Assembly: GCF_900167365.1 (NCBI RefSeq)
Contig: NZ_FUXL01000001.1
Location: forward strand, 1 to 64,000
Direction of reading: 5' to 3'
From: Consotaella salsifontis
GTDB lineage: Bacteria > Pseudomonadota > Alphaproteobacteria > Rhizobiales > Rhizobiaceae
Length of the DNA: 64,000 nucleotides
Shown piece after piece: positions 36,901 through 45,158 of this stretch. A program made the position numbers and the translations under genes. Within the stretch, counting starts at the first letter, position 1, and each line of letters opens with the position of its first letter. The notes beneath the pieces were generated by a model, which saw only the letters and a list, made by a program, of their open reading frames with translations, made no database searches and was not told where the DNA came from.

Positions 36901-37078
36901 CATTATACGTAGCGTTGACGCGCACGGTCACCGGCGCGATGTCGGGATACTGAGAGATGGCGAGGGTGTAGATGCCCATCACGCCCGAGAGCATCGTCGC
37001 GATGGCGAGGACGATGGCGAAGACGGGCCGGCTGATGAAGAAGCTCGCGAGAGCGTTGCGGCGAGGCGCGAGACTCAT
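33920..37078 (-). CDS. RND multidrug efflux transporter permease (AcrB type)
   Basis: A 1052-aa inner-membrane proton-driven drug exporter of the HAE1 family. The N-terminus FFISRPVFAIVLAIATMLSG, the paired aspartates in GLLVDDAIVVVENVERIM (about residue 408) and the lysine in TTIGLTAKNAILIVEFAKA form the proton relay seen in AcrB. Length is normal. It overlaps the adaptor gene by 4 bp. No outer-membrane channel gene is next to it, so it presumably uses a TolC homologue encoded elsewhere. Confidence 0.94.
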   Translation of the reverse strand: MSLAPRRNALASFFISRPVFAIVLAIATMLSGVMGIYTLAISQYPDIAPVTVRVNATYNGATAEAVENSVTTKIESAMTGLEGLLYMESSSSTGSASISLTFANGTDPELAQVEVQNKVSRVQSQLPDIVQDAGVTVSRSPSGILMVGNIISRDGRYTSAQLSDIMTSQIEDRIERVNGVGSVQAFGGGFAMRIWLDPSAMRKYQLTPSDVTSAISVQNVQVAAGSIGASPVIQGQQLKASIIAQTQMSTPDEFRRIILKTTADGSVVRLEDVARVEVGLERYGQKSTFNGMPAAGFGVQLASGANAVDTAEGVHAELDRLSSSLPEGVEIAYSYETTPFVELSIEKVVETLIEAIVLVFFVLLLFLQNIRATLIPMIAVPVVLMGTFGVLAALGFSINMLTMFAMVLAIGLLVDDAIVVVENVERIMTEEGLSAREATEKSMGEITGALVGIALVLTAVFIPMAFFSGSVGVIYRQFSVTVASAMLLSVLVAIILTPALCALMLKPSHGFIARLFGWFDRGFARVTNGYVFTVAGILKRPLRILVLFAALIGAAYWTFTQLPSSFLPQEDQGVLMTQISLPAGANATRTEAVIKQVEDYYLNEEKDAVQSVFMNLGFSFGGSGENAAMGFIRLKDFSQRTDPRLSAAAVAARAQAHFNKIRDAQIFALQPPSVQGLGQSNGFSMYLEDTGNQGRNALTAAGNTLAETANADPMIQNVRGNTKTLEGQLKVNIDQEKAGALGVSISDINNLISIAFSGRDVNDFVYQGDIKPVYVQADAPFRMQPSDIERWSIRNSGGEMVPLSAFASSSWVEASPSLARFNGTPAISMSGAAGPGTSSGEAMDRMAELVSQMDGGYSVSWVGLSYQEKLAGSQATMLYAISLLVVFLCLAALYESWSIPFSVILAVPVGVFGALLGAYLFGQSNDVYFKVGLLTTIGLTAKNAILIVEFAKAIQEEGKSAVEAVLQAARLRLRPIVMTSLAFILGVLPLAVARGAGSAAQNAIGIGVAGGMIAATLLGVFFVPLLFLVISRITRRDKARTESSDAHPSPAE

Positions 37079-38364
37079 TTCGCCGCCCCTTCGCCGTTCC
37101 CGTCATTCGCGGGCTTGGCGGAAGCCGGCGCTTTTGGGGCGCCGTCCGTCTTGTTCGGCGCCGCTGTGAGGTCTTGGGCGACGACGCCGTCCTCGTCCAC
37201 GCTCGCCTCAAGCGCCTTCACGGCGCTGCCGTCGGAGAATTTCTGGAATCCGTCGAGAATCAGCTGGTCGCCCGCCGCCACGCCTGCGGTGACGATCCAG
37301 TCGTTGTTCGTTGAGCCCGCCGTCGTCAGGATGCGCTTTTCCGCCTTGCCGTCGGCCGAGACGACATAGGCTGTCGCCTCGCCCGAGGCGTCGCGGCTGA
37401 CCGCGCGCTGGGGCACGAGCAGGGCGTTCTTCATGGTACCGACTTCCACCGTGGCTCGGACGAACATGCCCGGCAGAAGAAGCCGGTGCGGATTGGCGAA
37501 GACGGCGCGAAGGGAAAACGTGCCGGTGCTTTCGCTGACCACCGGTTCAGCCAGAGAAAGGCGGCCCTCGACGTGGTACTGCTGACCATTCTCCAGCGTC
37601 AGGTGGACCTTGGTCTGCTCAAACGTGGGGCGGCCGATCTCGCCTGCATGGATCTGGCCGCGCAGGCGCAGAAGGTTCACGCTGGTCTCGACGAGATCGA
37701 CATAGATCGGATCGATTTGTCGAATGGTCGCCATCGCGGCTGACTGATTGGCGGTGACCAGAGAGCCGACACTGACGACCGATGTGCCGATGATGCCGTC
37801 GATCGGCGCCTTGATGGTGGTGTTGTCGAGGTTGATTTGCGCGGCCTGGAGTTCCGCCTTTGCCGCTTCTTCCGACGCTTGCGCCTGAAGCAGGGTGGAA
37901 CGGGCGTCGTCCAAGGCCGAGGCGCTGGCGGCCTTGCTCTGGACCAGGGTTTGGACGCGATCGAACGTTGATTGAGCCGCCGCCGTACTGGCGCCTGCCT
38001 TGCTGACGGCGGCCTTGGCGGCGCTGAGCGCCGCCTGGAAGGCTCGATCGTCGAGCTGATAGAGAACGTCGCCTTCGTGGACCGGCCGACCCTCCTCGAA
38101 AACGATCTTCCTGACGATGCCGTCGACCTGGGGTCGGATCTCGGCGGTCGCCTTGGCCGCGACGCGGCCCGCTAGCTCGGTGGTGCGCGGCACGTCCTGG
38201 GTCTTTAGCGTCTCCACCGCCACCTCGACCGGTCCGCGCGCTCCGCCGCCCCTCGCTCCGCCGGCTCCGGCGGAGGAAGAGGCGCCGCTGTCCTGCTGCG
38301 AGCAGGCGGCGAGCATGGCCGTAAGGATGAGCAGGGTGCCCAGGCGGACAGGCCGCTTTGTCAT
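37075..38364 (-). CDS. RND efflux periplasmic adaptor (AcrA type lipoprotein)
   Basis: A 429-aa membrane-fusion protein linking the RND pump to an outer-membrane channel. The signal MTKRPVRLGTLLILTAM ends in LAAC, so the mature Cys is lipidated. There are a lipoyl-like half (ATAEIRPQVDGIVRKIVFEE), an alpha-hairpin (about 120-185) and a second lipoyl half (TTIKAPIDGIIGT). The beta-barrel and membrane-proximal domain follow, and the tail is Ala/Pro-rich. The start is the ATG at 38364; the 59-codon longer reading has no signal peptide at its end. Confidence 0.9.
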   Translation of the reverse strand: MTKRPVRLGTLLILTAMLAACSQQDSGASSSAGAGGARGGGARGPVEVAVETLKTQDVPRTTELAGRVAAKATAEIRPQVDGIVRKIVFEEGRPVHEGDVLYQLDDRAFQAALSAAKAAVSKAGASTAAAQSTFDRVQTLVQSKAASASALDDARSTLLQAQASEEAAKAELQAAQINLDNTTIKAPIDGIIGTSVVSVGSLVTANQSAAMATIRQIDPIYVDLVETSVNLLRLRGQIHAGEIGRPTFEQTKVHLTLENGQQYHVEGRLSLAEPVVSESTGTFSLRAVFANPHRLLLPGMFVRATVEVGTMKNALLVPQRAVSRDASGEATAYVVSADGKAEKRILTTAGSTNNDWIVTAGVAAGDQLILDGFQKFSDGSAVKALEASVDEDGVVAQDLTAAPNKTDGAPKAPASAKPANDGNGEGAAK

Positions 38365-38431
38365 GAAGGAGATTTCCCGAGGTCGGTGGATCGATCGGCT
38401 CGCGCCGCTGCCCGTTTGGGCGATATCACCA

Positions 38432-38441
38432 GAAACGTTTC
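38432..38441. promoter_or_regulatory. Short palindrome upstream of the efflux operon
   Basis: GAAACGTTTC, perfectly self-complementary, lies 68 bp upstream of the adaptor gene in the gap shared with the divergent bioMNY operon. TetR/AcrR-type sites controlling RND pumps look like this, but the motif is short and no TetR gene is adjacent. Confidence 0.25.
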
Positions 38442-38638
38442 GTTGCTTCGATATGGCTGCTCGGCCCAGGTGGTCAATCCACGGCGGAGCATTGCTGGGG
38501 CGCGGCAACCATTCCTTACCCGCGGCAATGTTCTGAAACATATGACGGTCGCGGGGGCACCGCTCGCTTGCGATGCCCGCTGTCAGGTCCTAGGAGCGGG
38601 GCGTCCGCCGGCGATGGCCTGGAAGGGGGAGTGGCTTC

Positions 38639-39319
38639 ATGACGACCATTAAGCTCCGCTCGGTGCATCATCGGTTTGGCGAGCACGAGGTCTTGCGGGG
38701 CATTGATCTGACTCTGACGGAGCGGCGCATCGGCGTCGTCGGTGCCAATGGGTCGGGAAAAAGCACCTTCGCTCGCCTGCTCAACGGCCTCGTCGTTCCG
38801 AGCGAAGGCGAGGTGCGGATCGACGGGCTAGACACCGCGCGCGAGGCGAGGGCGGTGCGCGCCAAGGTCGGCTTCGTGTTTCAGAATCCCGACAATCAGA
38901 TCGTCATGCCTATGGTGGAGGAGGATGTGGCCTTCGGTCTCAAGGGGCTGGGGCTTTCGCGCGGTGAGCGCGACCGCCTGGTGGAAAGGGTGCTCGATCA
39001 CTACGGTCTCGCGAGGCTGCGCTCTCACGCGTCCCACACCCTGTCGGGCGGCGAGAAGCAGCTTCTCGCCCTGGCCGGTGTGCTGGTCAGCGAGCCGCAA
39101 TGCGTCGTTTTCGACGAGCCGACGACGCTCCTCGACCTCAGGAATGCGCGCAAGGTGAAGGAGATCATCCGCACGCTGGACCAGATGACGATCGTGGTCA
39201 CTCATGATCTCGCTCTGCTCGACGCGTTCGACCGGGTCCTGGTGATCGACGAGGGAAAGGTGATCGCCGACGATCAGCCGGGGCCGGCGCTCGCGGCTTA
39301 TGTGGAGCGCATGATTTGA
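38639..39319 (+). CDS. bioM: Biotin transporter ATPase BioM
   Basis: A 226-aa energy-coupling-factor ATPase (CbiO type) powering biotin uptake. Walker A is VGANGSGKSTFARLLNG, the signature is LSGGEKQLLALAGVL, Walker B is CVVFDEPTTLLD and the switch His is in VVTHDLALLD. GGGGGAG precedes the ATG. It overlaps bioN by 4 bp. The order bioM-bioN-bioY, with the BioY biotin-binding component downstream, fixes the substrate. Confidence 0.93.
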   Translation: MTTIKLRSVHHRFGEHEVLRGIDLTLTERRIGVVGANGSGKSTFARLLNGLVVPSEGEVRIDGLDTAREARAVRAKVGFVFQNPDNQIVMPMVEEDVAFGLKGLGLSRGERDRLVERVLDHYGLARLRSHASHTLSGGEKQLLALAGVLVSEPQCVVFDEPTTLLDLRNARKVKEIIRTLDQMTIVVTHDLALLDAFDRVLVIDEGKVIADDQPGPALAAYVERMI

Positions 39320-39969
39320 CGAAGCCCGACGCGCGCGGCTCCTCGGCCATTCATCGCATGCCCGCCGGCATCAAGCTTCTTGCCTTGGCCGTGGCCGGCA
39401 GCGCTGTCGTTCTGGTCGGCGATTGGCGCGTGATGCTGGCTTGCCTCGCTCTTGCCCTTCTCCTCTATCCCGCCGCCGGGCTGACTTTCCGCGATGCCGC
39501 GCGCCAGCTCCGCCCCCTCCTTTGGATGCTGGTGATCCTCTTCGCGGCCCAGGCCTGGTTCGAGTCCTTCGCACTGGCGGCGCTCGTCGTTCTGCGGATC
39601 GCGGCGTTGGTGGCTCTCGCCGCGCTTGTGACGCTGACGACGCCGATGGCGGCGATGATCGCCGTCGTCGAGCGCGTGGTTTCGCCGTTCCGCCGCCTCG
39701 GCGTCGATCCCGAGAAGGTCGGACTCGCCTTCGCACTCGCTTTGCGCTTCATTCCCGTGATAGCCGCTCAGGCGGGCGAGATTCGAGAGGCGCAACGAGC
39801 GCGCGGGCTCGATCGGAATCTGGTCGCCCTGGCGCTGCCGCTGATCGTGCGCACGCTGAGGACCGCCGATGCGGTTGCCGATGCCGTCGAGGCGCGCAGC
39901 TTCGATGCGGATGCCGCTGGAGAGCGCGTGGCCCGCCTGAAAATGAAAGTCGACAGGAGTTCCGAATGA
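39316..39969 (+). CDS. bioN: Biotin transporter transmembrane coupling protein BioN
   Basis: A 217-aa EcfT/CbiQ-family protein with about five helices (GIKLLALAVAGSAVVLVGDW, LMLACLALALLLYP-like). The coupling motif EIREAQRARGLD contains the A-R-G box that contacts the ATPase. It connects BioM to the BioY S-component. Four-base overlaps on both sides indicate strict coupling. Confidence 0.9.
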   Translation: MTKPDARGSSAIHRMPAGIKLLALAVAGSAVVLVGDWRVMLACLALALLLYPAAGLTFRDAARQLRPLLWMLVILFAAQAWFESFALAALVVLRIAALVALAALVTLTTPMAAMIAVVERVVSPFRRLGVDPEKVGLAFALALRFIPVIAAQAGEIREAQRARGLDRNLVALALPLIVRTLRTADAVADAVEARSFDADAAGERVARLKMKVDRSSE

Positions 39970-40541
39970 GCGAAGCCCGAACCTCGACCCGCGACGTTGT
40001 CTTCATCGCGCTCTTTGCCGCGCTGACTGCGGCGCTGGCGCTCTTTCCCCCACTCCAGGTGCCGCTGCTGGGTGTGCCCGTGACCGCGCAGTCCATGGGG
40101 CCGATGCTCGCGGGCGCCATTCTCGGCGCCCGGCGCGGCGCGCTCTCGATGTTGCTGGTGGTGGCGTTGGTCGCGATAGGCCTGCCCATTCTATCCGGCG
40201 GGCGCGGCGGGCTCGGCGTTTTCTTCGGTCCCACCGTCGGCTTCCTCGTCGGCTGGCTTCCCGCCGCCTATGTCACGGGGTTGCTTCACGAAAAGGGCTG
40301 GCGCTCGCTCTCGCTCGTCTCCTCCTTCGCCTATTGCGCCATCGGCGGCATTCTCGTTCTCTATGCCGTCGGCATCCCGTTGATGATCCTCAACACCGGT
40401 CTGGCGCCCGCGAAGGCGTTCGCAGCGACCGGCGTCTTTGTGCCCGGCGACCTCATCAAGGCGGCAATCACGGCGGTGGTCGCCGTGGCGGTCAAGCGGA
40501 GCTATCCGCTGATCGATCGGCCGCGGGCTCGCATCGGCTGA
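39966..40541 (+). CDS. bioY: Biotin transporter substrate-binding component BioY
   Basis: A 191-aa six-helix S-component. Family signatures are FPPLQVPLLGVPVTAQSMGP near the N-terminus, LVVALVAIGLPILSGGRGG and FFGPTVGFLVGWLPAAYVTG; FVPGDLIKAAITAVVA closes the fold. The ATG at 39966 overlaps the bioN stop. The reading frame is open further upstream, but that part lies inside bioN. I saw no TTATnnATAA-type BioR site upstream of bioM. Confidence 0.93.
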   Translation: MSEARTSTRDVVFIALFAALTAALALFPPLQVPLLGVPVTAQSMGPMLAGAILGARRGALSMLLVVALVAIGLPILSGGRGGLGVFFGPTVGFLVGWLPAAYVTGLLHEKGWRSLSLVSSFAYCAIGGILVLYAVGIPLMILNTGLAPAKAFAATGVFVPGDLIKAAITAVVAVAVKRSYPLIDRPRARIG

Positions 40542-40556
40542 TCGCCGGGGTAGGGC

Positions 40557-40901
40557 TCAGACCAGTCCCGCCAGCAGGATCAGCGCCAATCCCGCCGCCG
40601 TTGGCAGTATGGTGCCGCCGCGCCATGCGGCGAGGGCGAAAGCGACGATGACCGCGAGGAGGGCGACGGCCGGCCCCGCCGCCGGAACGCCGGTCAGAAG
40701 CGTCTGGCCGGTACGCAGCGCTGATGTTGCGATGATGCCACCGAGAACGCCCGTGCCGGCGCGGTCGAAGAAGCGGCGGATCCCCTCGCTTGCCAAGGCA
40801 TCGCCGAGAACCAGCGGAACCAGGCGGAGCGCGATCGTCGCGATCCCGCCACCGAGAACTACCGCCCAGAGCTGCCAGTCGGGCAGCGCGCCGTCAGTCA
40901 T
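40557..40901 (-). CDS. azlD: AzlD-family branched-chain amino acid export subunit
   Basis: A 114-aa membrane protein with about four helices (LWAVVLGGGIATIALRLVPL, VLGGIIATSALRTG). It belongs to the AzlD family that partners AzlC to export branched-chain amino acids or analogues. Its start overlaps the azlC stop by 8 bp. It converges with bioY 15 bp away. Confidence 0.82.
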   Translation of the reverse strand: MTDGALPDWQLWAVVLGGGIATIALRLVPLVLGDALASEGIRRFFDRAGTGVLGGIIATSALRTGQTLLTGVPAAGPAVALLAVIVAFALAAWRGGTILPTAAGLALILLAGLV

Positions 40902-41583
40902 CGCTCCGGCCTCCTCGATGCTCGACCATGGCGTGGATCGCCGCCGCCGCCAGGGGCATCACGAGGAGAGAGACGCTGCCGATGACCGAATAGGCCGGCG
41001 GGATCAGCAAGGCGCCCGCCAGGGCGTGGATCATCAGGCCGCGATAAATCCAGAGCCGGGCAAGCAGCGTTGCGAAATAGACCGGAATGATCGCTCCGAG
41101 AACCGCGCCGATGGCGGATGGCACCGACGCGGCGAGCTGCTGGCCGGCGATGGCGCCAAGCGTTGCGGCCGTTGCGCAGAACAGGCAGACGAGAGAGGCG
41201 TAAAGGGCGGGACGCCGCGGCGCGTTGCCCATCAGCCGCGACAGGATCACCGCAAAAGAGCTCGCCGAAATGAGGCCGATCGCCGAGACATTGCTCCAGC
41301 CGCGCCCCGCCGGCAACCTGCCGAGGATCGACGCCGACATGACGATGAACCGCAGGTTGACGACGATCATCGTGACGATCGCGGCCACCCAGAAGCCGCC
41401 GTCCGCGAGAATCTGCATGGCCGCTGCCTGAGCGGGGGAGGCGACCGACAGCAGCGTCATGATCGCGGTCTGGGGGGCGTCGAGTCCGGCCTGAGCACTG
41501 ATCTGCCCAACGCCCATAAAACTTGCGAAGACGGTGATAATGACGAGGCCGATATCGCCAAAGACAAGACGCAACATTTTCAT
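40894..41583 (-). CDS. azlC: AzlC-family branched-chain amino acid export permease
   Basis: A 229-aa polytopic protein of the AzlC/YgaZ family. Blocks such as GLDAPQTAIMTLLSVASPAQ, VVNLRFIVMSASI and YASLVCLFCATAATLG fit this family, which exports branched-chain amino acids with AzlD. The start is the ATG at 41583 (MKMLRLVFG); 36 upstream in-frame codons are basic and unlike the family. The gene pair is transcribed away from the GGDEF-EAL gene. Confidence 0.82.
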   Translation of the reverse strand: MKMLRLVFGDIGLVIITVFASFMGVGQISAQAGLDAPQTAIMTLLSVASPAQAAAMQILADGGFWVAAIVTMIVVNLRFIVMSASILGRLPAGRGWSNVSAIGLISASSFAVILSRLMGNAPRRPALYASLVCLFCATAATLGAIAGQQLAASVPSAIGAVLGAIIPVYFATLLARLWIYRGLMIHALAGALLIPPAYSVIGSVSLLVMPLAAAAIHAMVEHRGGRSDD

Positions 41584-41801
41584 TGACGGGTTCCGAACAT
41601 GCGGCGACAGCGGTCTGAAGTGGCGCCTTCGGGCACCCGACCGGATTATCGGTGTTTTCGCCACGTCTTCAATGTCGTGCCGTCGCATCAATCCCGTCCA
41701 GCGGGAATTTTAACGAAAGGCGCGCTTTAAACGGGCGTTTTAATGTCTCGTTATCGGGGGGCTCCTATCCTCGTCGGCAAAATGAAACGATAAGCTGACA
41801 A

Positions 41802-43754
41802 ATGGAACAAGAGGAAGCGACCGAGACAGCGGCAGAGACGGACGAGGAGATTGTGCTCAGGTCCCTTTTCGGGGACCCGATCTGGTTCGCGCTCGGCTTG
41901 TCTTGCGTGATGGCCGCCGCGATCCTCTCCGGCATCGAAGCTCGTACGCGCTCTGTCTGGTGGGCCGTCGCCGCGCTTCTCTTCGTCACGATGCTGCGTC
42001 TTGCCTGTATGGCGACGTTTCAGCGACGCAGGAGGCTCGGGATCGGCCACGCCGCGCGCCGCTGGATCCGCATCTATACGGTGTCCAGCACGACCCAGGT
42101 TTTCGCCATGAGCTGCTGGACGCTCGTCGTCTTCTGGTCATCCAGAAGTCCGGTCGCCGAGCTTCTCTCCTTCGGCGTCTGCGTCGGCTATCTCATTGGT
42201 ATCCAGGGGCGCAACTTCGCCAATACTACAGTTGTTCGCATCCAGTTGGCCGTCGCGGCCCCGCCGATCATCCTGGCGCTGGTGCTGAAGGAGGAGCTGG
42301 CCTACGGAGCGCTCTGCTTCTTCTTCTCGTTCCTGGTCGCGTCGATCCTGAGGACGTCGGCGAAGATGAACGCGATGTTCTTCTCGACACTGGCGGCGGT
42401 GCGCAAATCCAGGATGTTGGCCGAAACCGATCCCATGACCGGTCTGCCAAATCGCTCCGCCATGAGTGACATCGTGGCGAGGTCCATCGCGTCCGGGGGC
42501 GAGCCGTTCGCTCTCCACTTCATCGATATCGATCGCTTCAAGCACATCAACGATTCGCTCGGCCATGCGGCCGGAGACAGGCTGCTAAGTGAGGTGGGCG
42601 CCCGCCTGGTGGCCGAGTTCAAGGACGAGGCCGTTATCTCGCGCTTTGCCGGTGACGAGTTTTTGATCCTCCAGAGGTTCGCCGCCTCCGCTGCCGGAGC
42701 GAATGCTTTCGCTCAGCGGGTTCTCAAGGCGCTTGCGCAACCGGTCCATCTCCATGGCCTCTCGGTGGTCGTTGACTGCTGCGTCGGAACGGCGCTGTTT
42801 CCGCGTGACGCGGCAGACGCCGCCAGCCTGACGCAACGGGCCGACACCGCGCTCCTCCATGCCAAAAGGGACGGACCGGGGCAGCACCGGATGTTCTCCA
42901 CTCAGATGGCGACCATGGAGGCGGAACGGCTGGCCATCGAAACCGATCTTCGCACCGCCCTGGAACGGGGTGACGTGACCCTGGCTTTCCAGCCAATTTT
43001 CGACCCGTGTGGAGAGCGTGTCCTGGCGTGTGAGGCTCTGGCCCGGTGGAACGATCCTCAGCGCGGCGCGATCTCCCCGGCGAAGTTTCTCCCGGTGGCG
43101 GAGGAGGCGGGGCTCATGAACCTTGTCACCGACTACACCTTCGCGCTGGCCTGCCGCACCGCTGCCGACTGGCCGGACGATGTGATCCTCGCCGTCAATC
43201 TTTCTCCGGGCCAGCTTCTGCGCGCCGATCTCGTCCAGATGATCGAGCGGGTCTGCGCGGCGGCGAACTTCCCGCTGACCCGCCTCGAGATCGAGATCAC
43301 CGAGGATACGCTGGTACCCTACGAGGGCCGTTCTTTGGAAAGCCTCCGCCGCCTGAAGGAACAGGGCATCCGCCTCTCTCTCGACGACTTCGGCACGGGC
43401 TATTCCAATCTTGGCCGGATCGTCGATCTGCCCATCGACAAGGTCAAGATCGACCGCAGCTTCGTCAGTGCCATCGAAAGCGATGCCCGCGCCCGCGCCC
43501 TTCTGGACGGCGCTATCCGCTTCATCGCGTCTTTGGGACTCGACATCGTGGTCGAAGGAGTGGAGACGCTCGGCCAGCTCTCCTACCTCCAGAAGCAGCC
43601 GAACGTCTGGGCGATCCAGGGGTTCATCTTCGGTTATCCCCTGCCGGCCGAGGGCATCGCCGAGCTGCTCGACCGCGTCGATGCTTACGCACGTCCCGAG
43701 GGTGGCTCCGCCTTCCTTTTTGGCGGCGCAGTCGCCTCTCCTCAGGGCAGCTAA
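41802..43754 (+). CDS. Membrane GGDEF-EAL protein
   Basis: A 650-aa cyclic di-GMP enzyme. About six hydrophobic segments occupy residues 27-185. A GGDEF domain follows at 205-365, with the signature AGDEF (283-287) in place of GGDEF. The EAL domain lies at 380-630 with E411 (EAL), N466, E498, D528-D529, K548 and E585 all present, so phosphodiesterase activity is likely. Some AGDEF proteins are active cyclases; others are only GTP-binding regulators. No RxxD inhibitory site is seen before AGDEF. The ribosome site is weak. Confidence 0.88.
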   Translation: MEQEEATETAAETDEEIVLRSLFGDPIWFALGLSCVMAAAILSGIEARTRSVWWAVAALLFVTMLRLACMATFQRRRRLGIGHAARRWIRIYTVSSTTQVFAMSCWTLVVFWSSRSPVAELLSFGVCVGYLIGIQGRNFANTTVVRIQLAVAAPPIILALVLKEELAYGALCFFFSFLVASILRTSAKMNAMFFSTLAAVRKSRMLAETDPMTGLPNRSAMSDIVARSIASGGEPFALHFIDIDRFKHINDSLGHAAGDRLLSEVGARLVAEFKDEAVISRFAGDEFLILQRFAASAAGANAFAQRVLKALAQPVHLHGLSVVVDCCVGTALFPRDAADAASLTQRADTALLHAKRDGPGQHRMFSTQMATMEAERLAIETDLRTALERGDVTLAFQPIFDPCGERVLACEALARWNDPQRGAISPAKFLPVAEEAGLMNLVTDYTFALACRTAADWPDDVILAVNLSPGQLLRADLVQMIERVCAAANFPLTRLEIEITEDTLVPYEGRSLESLRRLKEQGIRLSLDDFGTGYSNLGRIVDLPIDKVKIDRSFVSAIESDARARALLDGAIRFIASLGLDIVVEGVETLGQLSYLQKQPNVWAIQGFIFGYPLPAEGIAELLDRVDAYARPEGGSAFLFGGAVASPQGS

Positions 43755-43766
43755 GCCGGCAAAGCG

Positions 43767-45077
43767 TTAGGCCGACCGGCCGAAGACGCGCTTGAAGATC
43801 GTGTCGACGTGCTTGGTGTGGTAGCCGAGGTCGAACTTCTCGCGGATCTCGTCCTCGCCGAGCGCCGCGGTCACGTCCTTGTCGGCGAGCAGTTCCTCAA
43901 GGAAATCCTTGCCTTCCTGCCAAACCTTCATGGCGTTGCGCTGTACCAGGCGATAGGCATCCTCGCGGCTGACGCCGGCCTGCGTCAGCGCCAGCAGCAC
44001 GCGCTGGGAGTGGACGAGTCCTTTGAACTTGTCGAGATTGGCCTGCATGTGCTCGGGATAGACGACGAGCTTGTCGACGACGCTCGTCAGCCGCGCCAGC
44101 GCGAAATCGAGCGTTGCCGTCGCATCCGGGCCGATGTAGCGCTCGACGGATGAATGGGAGATGTCCCGCTCGTGCCAGAGGGCGACGTTCTCCATGGCCG
44201 GCAGCGCGTACGAGCGCACCATGCGCGCGAGGCCTGTCAGGTTCTCTGTGAGCACCGGGTTGCGCTTGTGGGGCATGGCCGAGGAGCCCTTCTGGCCCGG
44301 CGAGAAATACTCCTCCGCCTCCAGAACCTCGGTGCGCTGGAGATGGCGCACCTCGATCGCCAGGCGCTCGATGGACGAGGCGATGACGCCGAGCGTGGCG
44401 AAGAACATGGCATGGCGGTCGCGCGGTATGACCTGCGTCGACACCGGCTCGGGCGCGAGGTCCATCGCCTTGGCGACATGTTCTTCCACCGCCGGCTCGA
44501 TGTTGGCGAAGGTGCCGACGGCCCCCGAGATGGCGCAGGTGGCGATCTCTTCCCGTGCGGCGACGAGACGCTGGCGCGAGCGCTGGAACTCGGCGTGGAA
44601 GCCGGCGAGCTTGACGCCGAATGTCGTCGGCTCGGCATGGATGCCGTGGGACCGGCCGATGGTCACGGTGTCCTTATGCTCGAAGGCGCGGCGCTCCAGC
44701 GCCTGGAGCAGCGCGTCGAGATCGGCGAGCAGGATGTCCGCCGCCTTGGTCAACTGCACGTTGAAGCAGGTGTCGAGCACGTCCGACGACGTCATGCCCT
44801 GGTGAACAAAGCGCGCGTCCGGCCCGACGATCTCGGAAAGATGGGTCAGAAAGGCGATGACGTCGTGCTTCGTCTCGCGTTCGATCTCATCGATCCGCGC
44901 GATGTCGAAGGTGGCGTTGCCGCCCTTCTCCCAGATCGTGCGCGCCGCCTCCTTCGGGATCACGCCAAGCTCGGCCAGGGCGTCGCAGGCGTGGGCCTCG
45001 ATCTCGAACCAGATGCGAAACTTCGTCTCCGGCGACCAGACGGCGGTCATCTCGGGGCGGGAATAGCGGGGGATCAT
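43767..45077 (-). CDS. purB: Adenylosuccinate lyase
   Basis: A 436-aa fumarase/aspartase-superfamily enzyme acting twice in purine synthesis: it splits SAICAR and adenylosuccinate, releasing fumarate. The signature loop GSSAMPHKRNP carries the catalytic serine. TSSDVLDTCFN and RSHGIHAEPTTFG hold substrate-binding residues and the general acid His. The ATG at 45077 (MIPRYSRPEM) has AGGA ten bases upstream; a longer reading is not family-like. The gene stands alone on the minus strand. Confidence 0.95.
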   Translation of the reverse strand: MIPRYSRPEMTAVWSPETKFRIWFEIEAHACDALAELGVIPKEAARTIWEKGGNATFDIARIDEIERETKHDVIAFLTHLSEIVGPDARFVHQGMTSSDVLDTCFNVQLTKAADILLADLDALLQALERRAFEHKDTVTIGRSHGIHAEPTTFGVKLAGFHAEFQRSRQRLVAAREEIATCAISGAVGTFANIEPAVEEHVAKAMDLAPEPVSTQVIPRDRHAMFFATLGVIASSIERLAIEVRHLQRTEVLEAEEYFSPGQKGSSAMPHKRNPVLTENLTGLARMVRSYALPAMENVALWHERDISHSSVERYIGPDATATLDFALARLTSVVDKLVVYPEHMQANLDKFKGLVHSQRVLLALTQAGVSREDAYRLVQRNAMKVWQEGKDFLEELLADKDVTAALGEDEIREKFDLGYHTKHVDTIFKRVFGRSA

Positions 45078-45158
45078 GGCGCTTCCTGGGATCGTGCGAC
45101 GAGGGCGTGTCGTCGATGTAGCAAAGCGCGCGCGGCACCTCAACGAATGTGAGGGCCG

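Noticed and set aside
35396-37369. 657-codon plus-strand open frame inside the RND gene
   Set aside because: Antisense to an intact AcrB-type gene with conserved motifs; the composition is a reversed-codon artefact.
38365-38638. BioR-type site controlling bioMNY
   Set aside because: No TTAT-centre-ATAA palindrome is present in the gap; the only symmetric element, GAAACGTTTC, is nearer the efflux operon.
39423-40541. 372-codon reading containing bioY
   Set aside because: Only the part from 39966 is BioY; the upstream part lies out of frame inside bioN and is Arg/Ser-rich noise.
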